A DNA stretch of 64,000 bases from Omphiscola glabra (taxonomy: Eukaryota; Mollusca; Gastropoda; Lymnaeidae), in assembly GCA_964017045.1 (NCBI GenBank), contig OZ024807.1:19389813-19453812 (forward strand). The letters run 5' to 3'. A model generated the notes under the pieces. That model saw nothing but the letters and a program-made list of their open reading frames with translations. It was not told the DNA's origin and did not search any database. The position numbers and the translations under genes were made by a program. This document shows, in pieces, positions 49,901 through 61,458 of this stretch (the stretch's first letter is position 1; each line of letters opens with the position of its first letter).

Positions 49901-52900
49901 TTGTTTCGGCAACATATCAAAATGGTAGAATCCTAAAAAAATTCCGCGTGACCCTTTTATTGTTCAAATGTATTATTTTTAAATCAATTTTATAAAAATA
50001 TAAGTTCTCACAAAATATATTATTCATTTCAATCTTTGTTTATTGTTTTATTAAAAATCATTATTACCATGCGTGATTTTATTATGATTATCATTCGTTT
50101 TCTTTTAAATCTCAGAAACTTAACGTTGGTCCAACTTTAGGGTATTTCGTTATATTGTGTGACGCAGAGCAAATGGCGCTATAACAAACCTGTTTTAAAA
50201 GCACGTGCTGATTTGCAGCCGTCGTTAATCCCAAATTTGTTCACGGGGAAAATGTTAACTTTGTATGACGTGTCATCCTTGAGATCATGCAAGCTTAACC
50301 CACGCGTTCCATTCTGATCGGTTGTGTATTTAGCCTTGTCTATCATACTTATAGGCTCTGTCCCAGCAGTATCTACAGTTATGTTGAAAGTCTGATCTGC
50401 ACCACCATCGTATCCTGGTCGCCAGCTAATGCTCACCAAGTTGTTTCTGTGGTTGATGACATGGACGTCAATGGGACATTGGGGAGGACCTGCGGTTAAT
50501 ACATATATGAGCTCTCATTATTTTCCAGATGACCCATTTTTCATAAAAAAATACATTTCGTAGAAATACATGAAATTGATGTTATTTATTGTAAAACAAT
50601 ATATTTTCTGCCAATTGTAATATTTTGTTTTATTGTTATATTTTCAAATTGCAATATTGATAAAACAAATACACACATTATACTATCACTATTTCTATTT
50701 TTGCAATGTCCGTCTTCAGAAGAATATGATAAGATATGAAATGCATTTGATATATCCTATGTGGAACTAAGAAGCCATTTCTACTAGGTGCACTACTAAA
50801 TAAACAATTTATAATAAATAGTAAAATATACACATTTAAGAAAATGTACATTATGATTTCATAAATATTTCTTTCCGTTCTAAAAAAATCCTAAACAGGT
50901 AGCAAATATTGAAAATGTGTTTGATTTTTACTTTTATATAATTATTAGCGTGTAAACAATAAGCAGTATATTTATTTCATGTTTCATCCCCTGTCAGTAT
51001 TTGTCTACAACTGAGTAACAACTATTGTCAAAAGTCGCAGTTTTTTAAAGAAACAAAATTACATAAAATAAACAGAAGCCACAAAATAATTACATAATAT
51101 AGTTGACCAACAATAAGAACAGAAAAAAAGGTAACACAAAAACCCTCAAAACTGAGCCGTATAATAAAAACACACTGACGCTCACTAACCTATCGGTTTA
51201 ACCAGGACTTGTGTGGTCAGCTCGTTCTTTGACATAACCCAACCGAACTTGACGTTCATCACTCCGTAGTGCTGTAAGGACATGTTCATGATATTCAGCG
51301 TACCGTTATACCCAATTCTGGAAATGTTGGAAAAGTCTACGCAATATCCATCCGAACATCCGCTGTGAAGAAAGACTATACCATTGATAGAAATGTTGAG
51401 ACTTTTGTTACGGACGGACACGGGCTGGACGATGCAGAATGGTATTTGGGCACATTGACCTAGTAGCGCAGATATTGAATTCATTAATGCAGTTGATTTG
51501 CAGAACTCTGGTGGACCTATTTGAAAAATTATAAAATTTGAAACATTGTTGAAATAGAAATTCGAAATTAAAAAATAACTAAAAAAAAAAAACCCACAGA
51601 AATTTAAAAATAAAATTTAAGTTGCCTACACTTTGCTATTGTTATAGCAGTGGTCCTTTCGTAAAAAGAGTATTAACTGTTTAAAAATTTCTTGACAGCT
51701 CTGATGTTTTAACATACACATTTTTAATTTAAAATTACGTTTGAAACTTCTCTGTTAGAAAAATCAATTCTTACCGTCTTTCAAACTAAGAAAAAACCTG
51801 AACACCATTTCAGCATTGTCAGATGTGTACAGCTTGATATGATTTTCCTTCAGAACATCAGTTTCTTGTATCGGGTTAATTGTAACATTGATATAGTTGT
51901 ACAGATCTGTTTGCTGGTGATCAACCCTAAATCTATCTTGCAAGACTCCATTAGCTGTATACTTCCAGCCATTGATAACTACTTGATTGGACAGCCTGGG
52001 GTAAGCAATCACACAGATTGTGAATGCTACAGACTGTCCTAAGGTCGATAAAATGTCGTTAATACTTTGATTTTGATTGCACAACATTGGTGGACCTGAT
52101 ATAGATATCGGTGTAAAATATAAAAAAGACATCGTTAAATTATTATATTTCTATCAATAATTTTATCGTTGAATTATTAGCCCATTGTAAAAGATTTGTA
52201 AAACATTTATTTTTTTAATGAAACAACTCATCCATCAAAGTATATTTTACTTTAATTTCAAAATAAATATATTTAAATAAAAATAATCTTACAGTGCTTT
52301 TGTTAAGCTAATATTTGTCTTCAAAATCATATGCTAATGCCTCAAATACAAATTTACAATGTTAATTCCTTTTATAGTGAACCATTTCCGAAATAAGCTT
52401 GAATTTAACATTTCCTTAAATATCTTTTAATGATTTAATTAATACTAACTCACTATAGCTTAGTACGCATGCATAGAGATTTGTACACATCGATACATGC
52501 AAAGAACTTTGACATCTTGATACCTACATAGAGATTTGTGAACATCGAGGAACTGCTCCTTATCCCCCTTGTTGCTTGATCTGCAGTAGTATCGCCCGAC
52601 ATTGTAACAGGTTACTTTGAATTTATAAATCAACGTCTTTCCCACCACGGTGGACGGTAGCGGAGTCTGGTCCCAATGTTTATGAATGGAAACTTGACCT
52701 GTGCTCGTATTGGTGGACTCGCAGGTCAATGTCACTTCACTGACCGAGAAGACTTTGTGGAAATTTAAACCTGAACGAAATATAATTTTAAAAAGTCATT
52801 ATATTTAAGTTTGTAAACACAGTTGTTACCAAAGTTAGCAGTACTGAATTAGCCGTATCTTGATTGCGTAAGTTCGCTTGTCCAGTCATTATAGGTTCTT

Positions 52901-54776
52901 GAGTTGTCGAGGAAGTTGTGCTGAACATATGTTGGAAATACAATCTATGCGGAGGAAAGGTATTTCATCGTTGAGCACGATTTTTGCTATTTCGAAACTG
53001 ATCAAGAAGGAGGCTGCATTTTTGAATAAAAAAAAAAGATGATCAACATTTCCGTGAGAGATTTATTAAGACGACAACCATTAACACGTTTATGCTTTTT
53101 ATTGTTGAGAATTTCTTTTTCCGGAATTGTATTTATCTAACGGGTGCAGGAAGGACACACCTTGACAAAGCCGTATGTGCGTGTTAGAATGATGTATTCT
53201 GGTTCTGTTTCGGTCATGGGGTCCAAAGATCCATGCTTTTATTTTTAGGAAGGCGTGGTTCTCGGTCGCAATTCACAGTCACTTTGACAGCTACATGTAT
53301 CAGTCGCAAGTCACAGCCACTTTGACAGCTACATGTATCGGACGCAAATCACAGCCACTTTGACAGCTAAATGTATCGGACGCAAGTCACAGTCACTTTG
53401 ACAGCTACATGTATCGGACGCAAGTTACAGTCATTTCGACGGCTACATTTATCGCCATAGTGCAGCTTCTATAAAAAAAAAACAGTTATATTCTACAAAT
53501 CTGTAAATTTCTTTTTATATCTATTACTTATATTACACATTTTTCGCGGCCATAAACTGTAAAAAAATAGCATTGCTTTACCATTTGTTATTGTACCAGG
53601 TTTATTAATACAAAGTAAATACTTACCAAGTTTCTTCACGAAAGCATGGAGCGTAAACTGACTGTCATTTAAGTTATGGATGATGATGTTGTTTCTCGTG
53701 TAATCTACCAGAGAGGTCCGTCTCAGGTGGAAAGTCAGCATGTTCTCTTGCAGGTTGTCGTTACGCCTCAGAGTAAAGTAACTCCTCGCTGTCTCGCTAT
53801 ATCCAATAGGCATCGGGATACCGTTGTAGAATATCAGGTCTCTAAGCGGAGACCCAGACTTAACGCAGAAGGTCAGCTCTGACGGCTGGTCCAGGTGGAC
53901 GTAAACTGATTTTTCATTGGGTTCATTTGTGCAAGTTGTGATGACATCTGTTAATATAGATAAAAAAAGTATGTGAGTTCTCTGTATATTGCACCCACAA
54001 TCAATGTATTAACTGTTGATTTAAACTTAGATTAATGCGAATTGTGATCTTCTTGTGCACTTACGTAGATAAAAGGCTATGCAATTTTAGATGGTGCATA
54101 TAAATTGATTTTTATTTGGGAAAAAAAAAGATGATAAAATTTATTATTAAATCAAGGTGTCAGTGTAAAGTGTTCTCGTTGAACAATATAATATTTACAT
54201 CTAAAGGCTTCTTTTTTTTTTACTACTTCAAGGCGTTAAAGATGAACAAAGATAATGTGAAGTAAAAAAAATCTTACCTTAAACATGACCTATCAGACTT
54301 CTTGTACATGACCTATCATACTTCTATTACATGACCTATCAGACTTCTGAATTTTTCTAATTTAAGAATGACATTACACTTACACGTGCATGAAATTTAA
54401 TCGTGATAATGATTGCGTCAGGTCTACTTATAGCAAAATGCTGTACACACTTTTATGTATACTTCCTATTACGTTTATTTATTCATCAAAACTTTATCTT
54501 TATCTTGACATATTGGCTTTTTATTTATTCTTACATTCGTACATTTTATATAACGTATGTAGAAATCATATTTTTTCATTTATATTTACATATATACATA
54601 ATGTCTTCTTCTTTTAGTTACCTGATGAACATTTAGTCAGTAAAATGACACAATTTTATCAAATTTACTACAAAAATCAATATCTTACCGTCTGTAGCTA
54701 CTCCAAGCACAAAACAAAAAAATACCAACACCAGTTTCTCTGTTATTGAGCCACGTTCTAAGATATGTATGTGCAT
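46632..54776 (-). CDS. R3: Ig/FN3-type single-pass receptor without ITIM
   Basis: Predicted 892-aa type I membrane protein in 11 coding exons (minus strand): 54776-54689, 53947-53627, 52770-52528, 52095-51775, 51516-51190, 50489-50190, 49370-49083, 48843-48514, 47676-47557, 47385-47347, 46933-46632. The sum, 2679 nt, is one open frame and every internal junction is phase 1. Order: signal peptide 1-29; two-Cys domain 30-136; Ig 137-217; PPxxC domains 218-324 and 325-433; FN3 434-533; Ig 534-629; PPxxC domain 630-739; transmembrane about 757-776; juxtamembrane 780-792; tail to 892. The tail has STYLLG and PQYEDT, neither an ITIM, and two CxxC-like pairs (RCVSCR, MCSTCG). It shares domains and exon phases with R1 but in a different order. 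Ligand and function unknown; a receptor role is inferred from architecture. Confidence 0.86.
47347..47385 (-). CDS. R3 exon 10: juxtamembrane exon
   Basis: 39 nt, phase 1-1. Acceptor ATATTTACAG, donor GTAAAT. Encodes VRNRERCVSCRSL, basic with two cysteines near the membrane. R4 has a comparable exon. Confidence 0.72.
47557..47676 (-). CDS. R3 exon 9: transmembrane segment
   Basis: 120 nt, phase 1-1, donor GTATGT. Polar linker, then TTLLAVFLVVSLLSTVLFLS, then HFR as stop-transfer. Confidence 0.88.
47890..48290 (+). repeat. Dispersed repeat A, long copy
   Basis: About 400 bp similar over its whole length to 59382-59805. Shared blocks include CCACTTCCCGTCA, TTTGGCACA, CGATGACAA, ATGTGCTTTGTATT and a 3' end AACTT(T/G)GTTTTTAGG-like. 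In the intron between R3 exons 8 and 9. Confidence 0.7.
48421..48480. repeat. 16-bp tandem repeat next to R3 exon 8
   Basis: Four copies of GTGATTTAACAAACGA, about 35 bp inside the intron from the R3 exon 8 donor. Confidence 0.85.
48514..48843 (-). CDS. R3 exon 8: PPxxC two-Cys domain, membrane-proximal
   Basis: 330 nt, phase 1-1. Residues 630-739: PPVPCENQ, VPLCLIAYPGL, YHYVNISF. LIAYPGL is nearly the VIAYPRL of exon 4, so these two are close paralogues. Confidence 0.87.
49083..49370 (-). CDS. R3 exon 7: immunoglobulin domain
   Basis: 288 nt, phase 1-1. Residues 534-629: ISFTCSTPS and TCQSIGAYTCVFVS. Ends KVDK plus a split Cys codon leading into PPVPC. Confidence 0.88.
50190..50489 (-). 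CDS. R3 exon 6: FN3 domain
   Basis: 300 nt, phase 1-1. Residues 434-533: LVSISWRPGYDGG (B-strand Trp), then LHDLKDDTSYKVNIFPVN (L-x-x-x-T-x-Y). Flanking cysteines in PQCPID and DGCKSA. Confidence 0.9.
51190..51516 (-). CDS. R3 exon 5: PPxxC domain with extra Cys pair
   Basis: 327 nt, phase 1-1. Residues 325-433: PPEFCKST, LLGQCAQIPFCIVQP, then SGCSDGYCVD, which adds a second likely disulfide as in R1 exon 7. Confidence 0.85.
51775..52095 (-). CDS. R3 exon 4: PPxxC two-Cys domain
   Basis: 321 nt, phase 1-1. Residues 218-324: PPMLCNQN, LGQSVAFTICVIAYPRL, YNYINVTI. Exactly the length of R1 exon 6 and R3 exon 2. Confidence 0.86.
52528..52770 (-). CDS. R3 exon 3: immunoglobulin domain
   Basis: 243 nt, phase 1-1. 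Residues 137-217: VTLTCEST, KHWDQTPL and CYNVGRYYCRSS (F-strand). The donor CTAT|GTAGGT gives a split Cys codon completed by PPMLC. Confidence 0.83.
53263..53454. repeat. 38-bp minisatellite, 5 copies
   Basis: The unit contains GACGCAAGTCACAGTCACTT and TGACAGCTACATGTATCG. In R3 intron 2. Confidence 0.92.
53627..53947 (-). CDS. R3 exon 2: two-Cys domain
   Basis: 321 nt, phase 1-1. Residues 30-136: DVITTCTNEP, then ELTFCVKSGSP. Same pattern as R1 exons 4 and 7. The exon extends about 130 nt upstream of the internal ATG of the open frame. Confidence 0.83.
54284..54347. repeat. Short tandem repeat, 3 copies
   Basis: Three copies of ACATGACCTATCAGACTTCT with small changes, in R3 intron 1. Confidence 0.8.
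54689..54776 (-). CDS. R3 exon 1: signal peptide
   Basis: 88 nt from ATG, phase 1 out, donor GTAAGA. N-region MHIHILERGSITEK, core LVLVFFCFVLGVA. The start is the first ATG of the frame. Confidence 0.8.
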
Positions 54777-56399
54777 GTTTAAAATTAGTCTTTTCTATAG
54801 CGGTACTTAAAATTCACTCCGTCTTATTACATGTATTTGGATACATCTTGTAAAGATTTGTAAATGTAAGTATTAGAAGTAGGATGTAAAATATTCTAAA
54901 ACTTATGGTAATATTTATAAGTGACTCTATTTTACCCGAAATCTTTTTTTTTTTTTTAAATCGGACGTGACCACTTGTTGAAAAGTGTGGTGAATCCGTA
55001 TTGTATGTTCATGAGTCCATTCTAAGTTATGATTAATCTTGAGCCGAGCACACACGGATTTTTTCATAGGCCTAATTGTTTGCAATGTTTGACTCATATC
55101 ACTTAATCCATGCAAAACACATTTCAGTATGTTAAGATCAAATAATTTTCACAAACATTAATGTTTTTGCTTTAATAAAATAACTTTGAGAAAGGAAAAA
55201 AAAAAGAAGAAACACTATTCTTTTCAGTTAAATATTATAAAGATGTATATGTAAATGTCACCTTTCAAATATTTATCTATGTTTTACATTGGGTTATAAT
55301 CACTTATAGGTTTTTGGAGCCATAATGATCAATAGATTGAGCGTGTGCACTCAAAATATAGAAGAGAAGACGCCGTGCACTTCAAGTACACTTTCGTTTC
55401 CATTACAGTAACACTTCAGATATTACCATTCAGTAAGTGCAGTTAAATTACTTATCGTCTTTTTTCTGTGTATCAATAGGTTTTGAGTTAAAAAGAACAG
55501 ACATTCCATAAGAGGAGACCAACAAATATATAGTTCGTTTTTATGGAACATGTATATTTTAAATGTATAACACCATTTTTTTCTTCTCTAGATGTGCGTA
55601 CAAGATCAATGTTGAATGCGTTTCCTTGAGAGAGTTAATATGAATCATCTAGACTCAATGGTTTTACTTCCTGTTGAGATGAATGTTGTTAAAAATAATG
55701 TATCATTTTAAACAGAATAAAAAGCGAATCTCTGATTCTTTCATATGTATTCTACAAGAAAAATGTCAATTAATAATGATAATAATATTTATTTTCGCTC
55801 ACTAGTTTTAAGATACAATCTCTTATATAAACAAATATTGCTTTCGGTGTGGCTGCTTTCTTTTTACAAGCGGCCGTCTCTATTCAACATGTTTGATATT
55901 AATAGTACTGAGTGAAACAAAAAAAGCTGTCAATCAGCAAGCGTCATGGGTGACGGTAGAACCCATGTAAAAAGGTTGACTTTTTACGGATGCGACTATT
56001 ATATAATTTAATAAAGAACAATGGGATGATGTAAGACTCTCTGTAGGACTTCTGTAGGACTCTCTATAGGACTGTTTTTAGGCCTATTGTTTAAAGGTTG
56101 ACACTTAGTATATAAAATGAGAATTAACTCTTTTATTTTTTTAACACTTAAACACATGGAGTGTTTTCTAAAAACACCCCAAACCGGTGTAAAAAAAATG
56201 TGTCCGGTTAAACTTTATTAAAAATATATAATAGTATTGTTAAAGGGAAATGATTAGTAAAACAACATAACTAGAAATACATTTAAAATGATCCCCCTTC
56301 TGTAATAAGTGTTCGACGATTTAGATTTTGACTATCACAAATGGTAAATAACTTAGTGACCCTGACACTAACAGGGTATTCTCATCCCCTCCACTGATT

Positions 56400-57075
56400 G
56401 TCTTCAGACGAACAACAAATCTAGGTGACCTTCTGGTTCATATTCTCCCCTTCAAGTTGACCCGTCTTACATTGGGACTAAACCATGCTCAAGAAACCGA
56501 TGTAGGACGTGCCCCTATACACTCCAAACAATAAACAATAGCCTCCCTAAAGATACCTTTACCATCAAACGGAATGTGACATATGCGAGTGTGTGCCGTA
56601 GATGTCATTATAGTTATCTAGGCGAAACAGGGATAACATCTTCGGGATAATGAAATAGGTAAACTTTCCCCAGTCCCTTCACACTTCAAGAGAAGGCGAC
56701 AAAAAGGAGCCGTGGATGTATCCATTACGGCCCTAAGTTCATGCACAAACACACCAGAGAGAGTACAAATAGAAAACGAATTTATTCAGCTTTTTTGGTA
56801 CTATATCTTCACATGGTATGAATTAATTACTCTCTTACTAATGTTTCTCAATTTCCCTGTATTTCTTATTTTTTTCTTATTCTTATATTTTATGTATCCT
56901 AAATATATTTTTGTTCCGTTAAGATTCTCTACATTTTTTTTCACAGCACTAATATTTATAATCTTTCACTTCCTATGAGTCCATTTCCGTCAACAAAAAA
57001 GAGTGGGTTTTTTTTTTTGCTCTGTCTTTTTGTCTTGTTTTCTGATGAAGACTCTAAGCCGAAACGTCAAAATAT
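56400..57075 (+). mobile_element. Penelope-like retroelement 3' relic
   Basis: In plus-strand frames broken by stops and frameshifts: RRTTNLGDLLV, then DTFTIKRNVTYASVCRRCH and SYLGETGIT (the GIY-YIG-like C-R-x-C ... Y-x-G-E-T motif), then SSCTNTPERVQIENEFIQLF. These are in the order expected for the end of a Penelope-like element ORF. Downstream lies CTGATGAAGACTCTAAGCC followed by GAAACGTC. The reverse transcriptase core was not found, so this is a 5'-truncated, dead copy. Confidence 0.6.
57042..57068 (+). ncRNA. Possible degenerate hammerhead ribozyme core
   Basis: CTGATGA, a short stem-like segment (GAC-TCTAA-GCC with one A-C mismatch), then GAAAC and GTC, the order of a hammerhead catalytic core. 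Penelope-like elements are known to carry hammerheads with a minimal stem III. Stem I pairing was not verified and the element is a relic. Confidence 0.35.
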
Positions 57076-58122
57076 TTTGTCCTGTCTATAAATTCAAGTT
57101 TATCATACTTTGTTCTTATATTTCATTTACAAAACTTGACTGCAGTCCATCTTCTATTTTAAATAATTTCAATAATTCTATACTAAATCAAATGCATTTA
57201 GTTTATGGCTTACACATTTTACAATTATACTATCATTAATTATATATTTTTTTAAATTTGTTTTTAATTTTTGAAGATTCATAATGGTAGAACAAGTATA
57301 TTTAACAAAACAATCTTAATAAAAACATTTAAATGCTGTCTTTTTCACTACACAAACACACACAGACGCACTCGCGAGCCCACTCACCGACACTCACGTT
57401 AAAAAATACACGCGCACACTCAGATTGAGTGCTACAACAAAAATAAAATATTGTTAGTAGAATATTGCTAGGTCTGGTCTAAACGACTCAGGCGGCATGT
57501 TTGACTAAAAGAAACTAGAGGATGTATAGTAAAATAATTTTATGTTGAGTGAACTATAAAATTCAAGCTTAAGTTAAAACGTTATGCGGCATTAATTACT
57601 TGTTAACGAAATAGATGAACCAGAAGATGCACATCGCTGTCTCAGATCTTAGAGTAGACCCGATTTCAATATACACTAAATTTCGATCTTTAAAATTCTA
57701 TTGCAGATGAGATATTACACAGTTGTTAATAATAGTTTAATTGAAACTTTTAATTGCATGTTTTTGGAAAAAAAAAATCAATTTAAACTAATAAAAGTTA
57801 ATATCTCTCTTCATATTCATTTATAAATATCCATATATACATTCGTTGCTAAAGCCCATGCAAGCCTTTGCCCTTCCTCACCACTTCCTTCCACTCAGAA
57901 CTAACTGAATCTTTTATTTCCAAGCTTGGGTTTCTAGCCGCTGTAGATAATGTTCTAAAATGATACATTCATCCAAGCTTAGGTCTTCCTTTGAACCGTT
58001 CATCCGGAGTTTTGGTGGTGCACTCTGGTTACTCCTCTGTATTATGCCAATATGTATAATTGTCTTGCCCAGTGCAGCTAGCCCTATTTTATTTCTGCTA
58101 TAAGCGTGAAATCCTATGGTAT

Positions 58123-58161
<39 letters not shown>

Positions 58162-58752
58162 ATGAGGGATGACGTGTTTTCATACACGCTTAGGACGCCT
58201 TCCACGTGCATGACCTCTTTCAAGTCGGTCCCGTGTTGGGGCGGCTAGAAAAAATATCCCTTTGTTGACATTTTTGTTTACTATCATCCGTTTCTGTCGA
58301 ACATGATAGAACGATCTAGAGAATGCGGGAAGCGGTAAGACTGCGTATTCCATTTCCAGAATGATCATCTGAAAATGGGTATAAAAGGGATACGAATAAA
58401 TGACGGGAGATTGTTTCTTTTGATCACGAGATGTGCTATGTCATACTTTGTTGTGTGTAGAGTTTTCTATTTCCTCATATGATTTTGTAATCATTGTATT
58501 TTATACAAACAGTACCGGTACCTGAAAATCTGTAAGTTTATAATTTTAATCATATTTTATTTGCTGTTATTATTTAATTGAAGTACACAAATTAAAAAGT
58601 TATTAATTGTAATTAGCTCTGGCCTTGATTGTCGTTTTATTTGTTATTATTTTTAAACGTTGGTATCGTCCTTTATTATGGACTATTTCTAGAACGAGCC
58701 ATAGTCATAGTCTAAAATTAAGAGATTAAATTCTCAATTTATAACCGTCCGT

Positions 58753-58756
<4 letters not shown>

Positions 58757-58838
<82 letters not shown>
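58757..58838. repeat. (TA)n microsatellite, about 80 bp
   Basis: Nearly pure TA tract with one CA interruption. Other shorter TA tracts lie at 17118-17152, 34037-34054, 46571-46590 and 58127-58157. Confidence 0.95.
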
Positions 58839-59381
58839 TATGTGTTTAATGTAACATTTAAGGCCTGTATAATTTACTGAACCATCCAATATTTAACGTT
58901 ACTTAAAATACAGACTTCTCCCATTTATTAACCAGTACACACCCTATTTGTGACCAATAGTCTGCCTAAGGTCATCCGGATAACCTAACATACGCATTAT
59001 CGACGAACACGAAATACCTAAATTATCACTTATAATAATTTAAGCATATTTTCAAGCGTTTAAATGATTGTTTTGAAACTAAATAATAAATGAGACTTAG
59101 TAAATGAATATAACTTAACAAGAAGCAATCCTATTTAAATTTTAATGTAACATAGAAAACGGTGCTCAGAAACTCTTCTTGAACATCTCACATTATGTTG
59201 TAGAAATCAACGCTTATAAGTAACAGATTTGAAAGAAACTTATCTGTGTATGTTAACTTTGGTTTTTTTGCTACAAAAAAGCCGAAAATTACGTCAATAA
59301 CTCCTTGCAAACCAAGTTGTTTTTAAATATTTTGTTTTAAAATCGATTTCGTTCGTGTGTTTTTCCAAAATTTCAAAAGGC

Positions 59382-59805
59382 TAATAGATCCACTTCCCGT
59401 CATCCTTTTTAGCTGAATTTTGGCACATTGATTCGTGTCCGATGACAATACATTCTATCTACTTTTCAGCATCCTCCACTCCGACCACCTAAAAAACAAC
59501 AATGATGTCTCCTGTTTTTTAAGTGGAAAGAATGTCAATGCCTTGTAAATGGGAGCGTTATCTGGTGTGGTGATTAAATGTGCAGCTTTAGCAATGTGCT
59601 TTGTATTCATGACGTGTTTGCTTATGCTTGAAAAAGTAAATATATTTTTGAAGGGGCAAAATGAAGTGCGTATGAAACGTGTTTTCTCCAGAAGTTTACC
59701 CAATTACATCAACGTTTCATAATAAACAACCAATCACATACAATTACTTCAATGCAGAGAAATGCATATAAAGTATGTGTAAGCAAAACTTGGTTTTTTT
59801 AGGAG
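59382..59805 (+). repeat. Dispersed repeat A, long copy
   Basis: The best match to 47890-48290, over about 400 bp, same orientation. Ends CAAAACTTGGTTTTTTTAGG. Confidence 0.7.
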
Positions 59806-60355
59806 TTCAGAGTTGAACAGTGAGCTTCGCCTGGACTCGAAATAATTTGGTCCAGTTGAGAAAAGTCTGTGTAGTCCCGTTATGGAGAATGCAATCTACA
59901 AAATGCCTGGGACATGCAGCTGCACAGCAAACATTACAAGCGTAATTTCATGTACTAAATATAGATTTTAAAATATGTATTTTAAATTAAAAGAAATGAC
60001 TTTGAATACACACATTTGTTTGTGAAATACATTATTCAAACAATGTCCACATTAAAAAAAAATTATAATAAAAAAATTACAAATATGAATTTCCAATCTG
60101 TAATACCTCAACAAAGACAGACAGCATTACATATAGTTTTAATGGACCTTGAATTTAAGTTATCTGTTGTGGGTTTAGAAAGTTTGATTTGGATTTTATT
60201 TAGTTAAAATATTTTTAGAAAGTTTCATCAAAGCAGGTAAAATTGATGAAACATTTTTATTTGTTTAAGCATTATTACAGTGCTCACAACGTGTTAAAAT
60301 AAGTTGAGTTGATTGAGGATTGTGTGCGATGACTTTGGCACATTCAGGACAACAC

Positions 60356-61458
60356 ACACAGCTGCTGTATAGGTCTTGGCCAATGTAGAACCACTCGATA
60401 TAAGGAGGGGACAAGCAATAATAAGTACCGTAGACAGGTACCGTCGTCCAGACGAAGAGGAACCGTCGTTCAAACTGAAGAATAACTGGGTGACGGGCAG
60501 AAGACTAAAAAAGGTCCTCTTTTATGCACCAGGTCGTAGAGATTGAAAGGACAGTCGATCTACCCCAAAATAGAGAACGGCTGACCCAAAACCCAGTCAA
60601 TTCGCCGTACGCGGAATCCTTACGTCCCTCCATACATTTGGCCTTGACCGATGCGGCAGTGACAAAACGGAGCCCTGAGCATGTTCAGAGAGCGGCTGCC
60701 CTTGAAACCATGGATTTGTACGCCACAGTACCTGTAAAAGTGTTCACGGACGGACGGGCCAACCTGAGAGAAAGCACATTGATGGGTATGGTGCGCTCAT
60801 ACTATTCTCAGCCGGGGGGGGGGGGGGGGGCACAAAGTCGAGAACTCTCTGGACCCTGAGGGACTAGGGCATCAAAATTGATTCGGAGCTTTAGGCTATT
60901 TACAGGGCCCTGGAGAGCGTGTATCCCACACTGAGAGAAAATGAGCTTGCGGGGCTCGATGTGATCGTGTTATCGGACTCAAGATATGCTATCGAGATCT
61001 TGGGAAAGAGACAGGGTACCACTCACTTAGTTGACGTCATCTTTAATGACGTGTGCAAAATCGTCGAATAAGGAGGCAAGGTAACAGTGCAATGGATCCC
61101 AGGCCACGTTGACATCATTGGCAACGTGAAAGTGGACACTCTTGCGAAAACCGGGGCTGCCCATCCTCAGCCAGAAGTACAATTGACTCGTTTGGGAATA
61201 AAAAAAACTGGCTGGCATTGGGCAAACAACCCGACCGCTAGATGCGTCTATTCAAACTTGCAGACTCCTAGCAGACAAGACGCATGGTGGGGTTTAGGTC
61301 ACAAACAGCAAAGCTTAGTTACGCAAATGCGCACCGATCATTGCCCCATAGGCACATACTCATGCCGGCTAGATAGCAACAGGGATCCCACATGCCGGCA
61401 TTGCAGCCTGGACCTGGAGACTCTAGCGCATCTAGGAAGGTTGGTGATCTTTACGTGA
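60356..61458 (+). mobile_element. Non-LTR retrotransposon relic, RNase H end
   Basis: Plus-strand frames interrupted by stops and frameshifts show PVKVFTDGRANLRE (first catalytic Asp region), VIVLSDSRYAIEIL (S-D-S), VQWIPGHVDIIGN and VDTLAKTGAAHP, the RNase H domain of Jockey-like LINEs. Then MRTDHCPIGTY and PTCRHCSLDLETLAHLG form the terminal zinc-finger-like motif. A poly-G run lies at 60817-60830. Several disabling breaks; not functional. Confidence 0.85.

Noticed and set aside
54390..54636. Two overlapping hydrophobic plus-strand ORFs in the first intron of R3
   Set aside because: Opposite strand to the gene, AT-driven composition and open in two frames.
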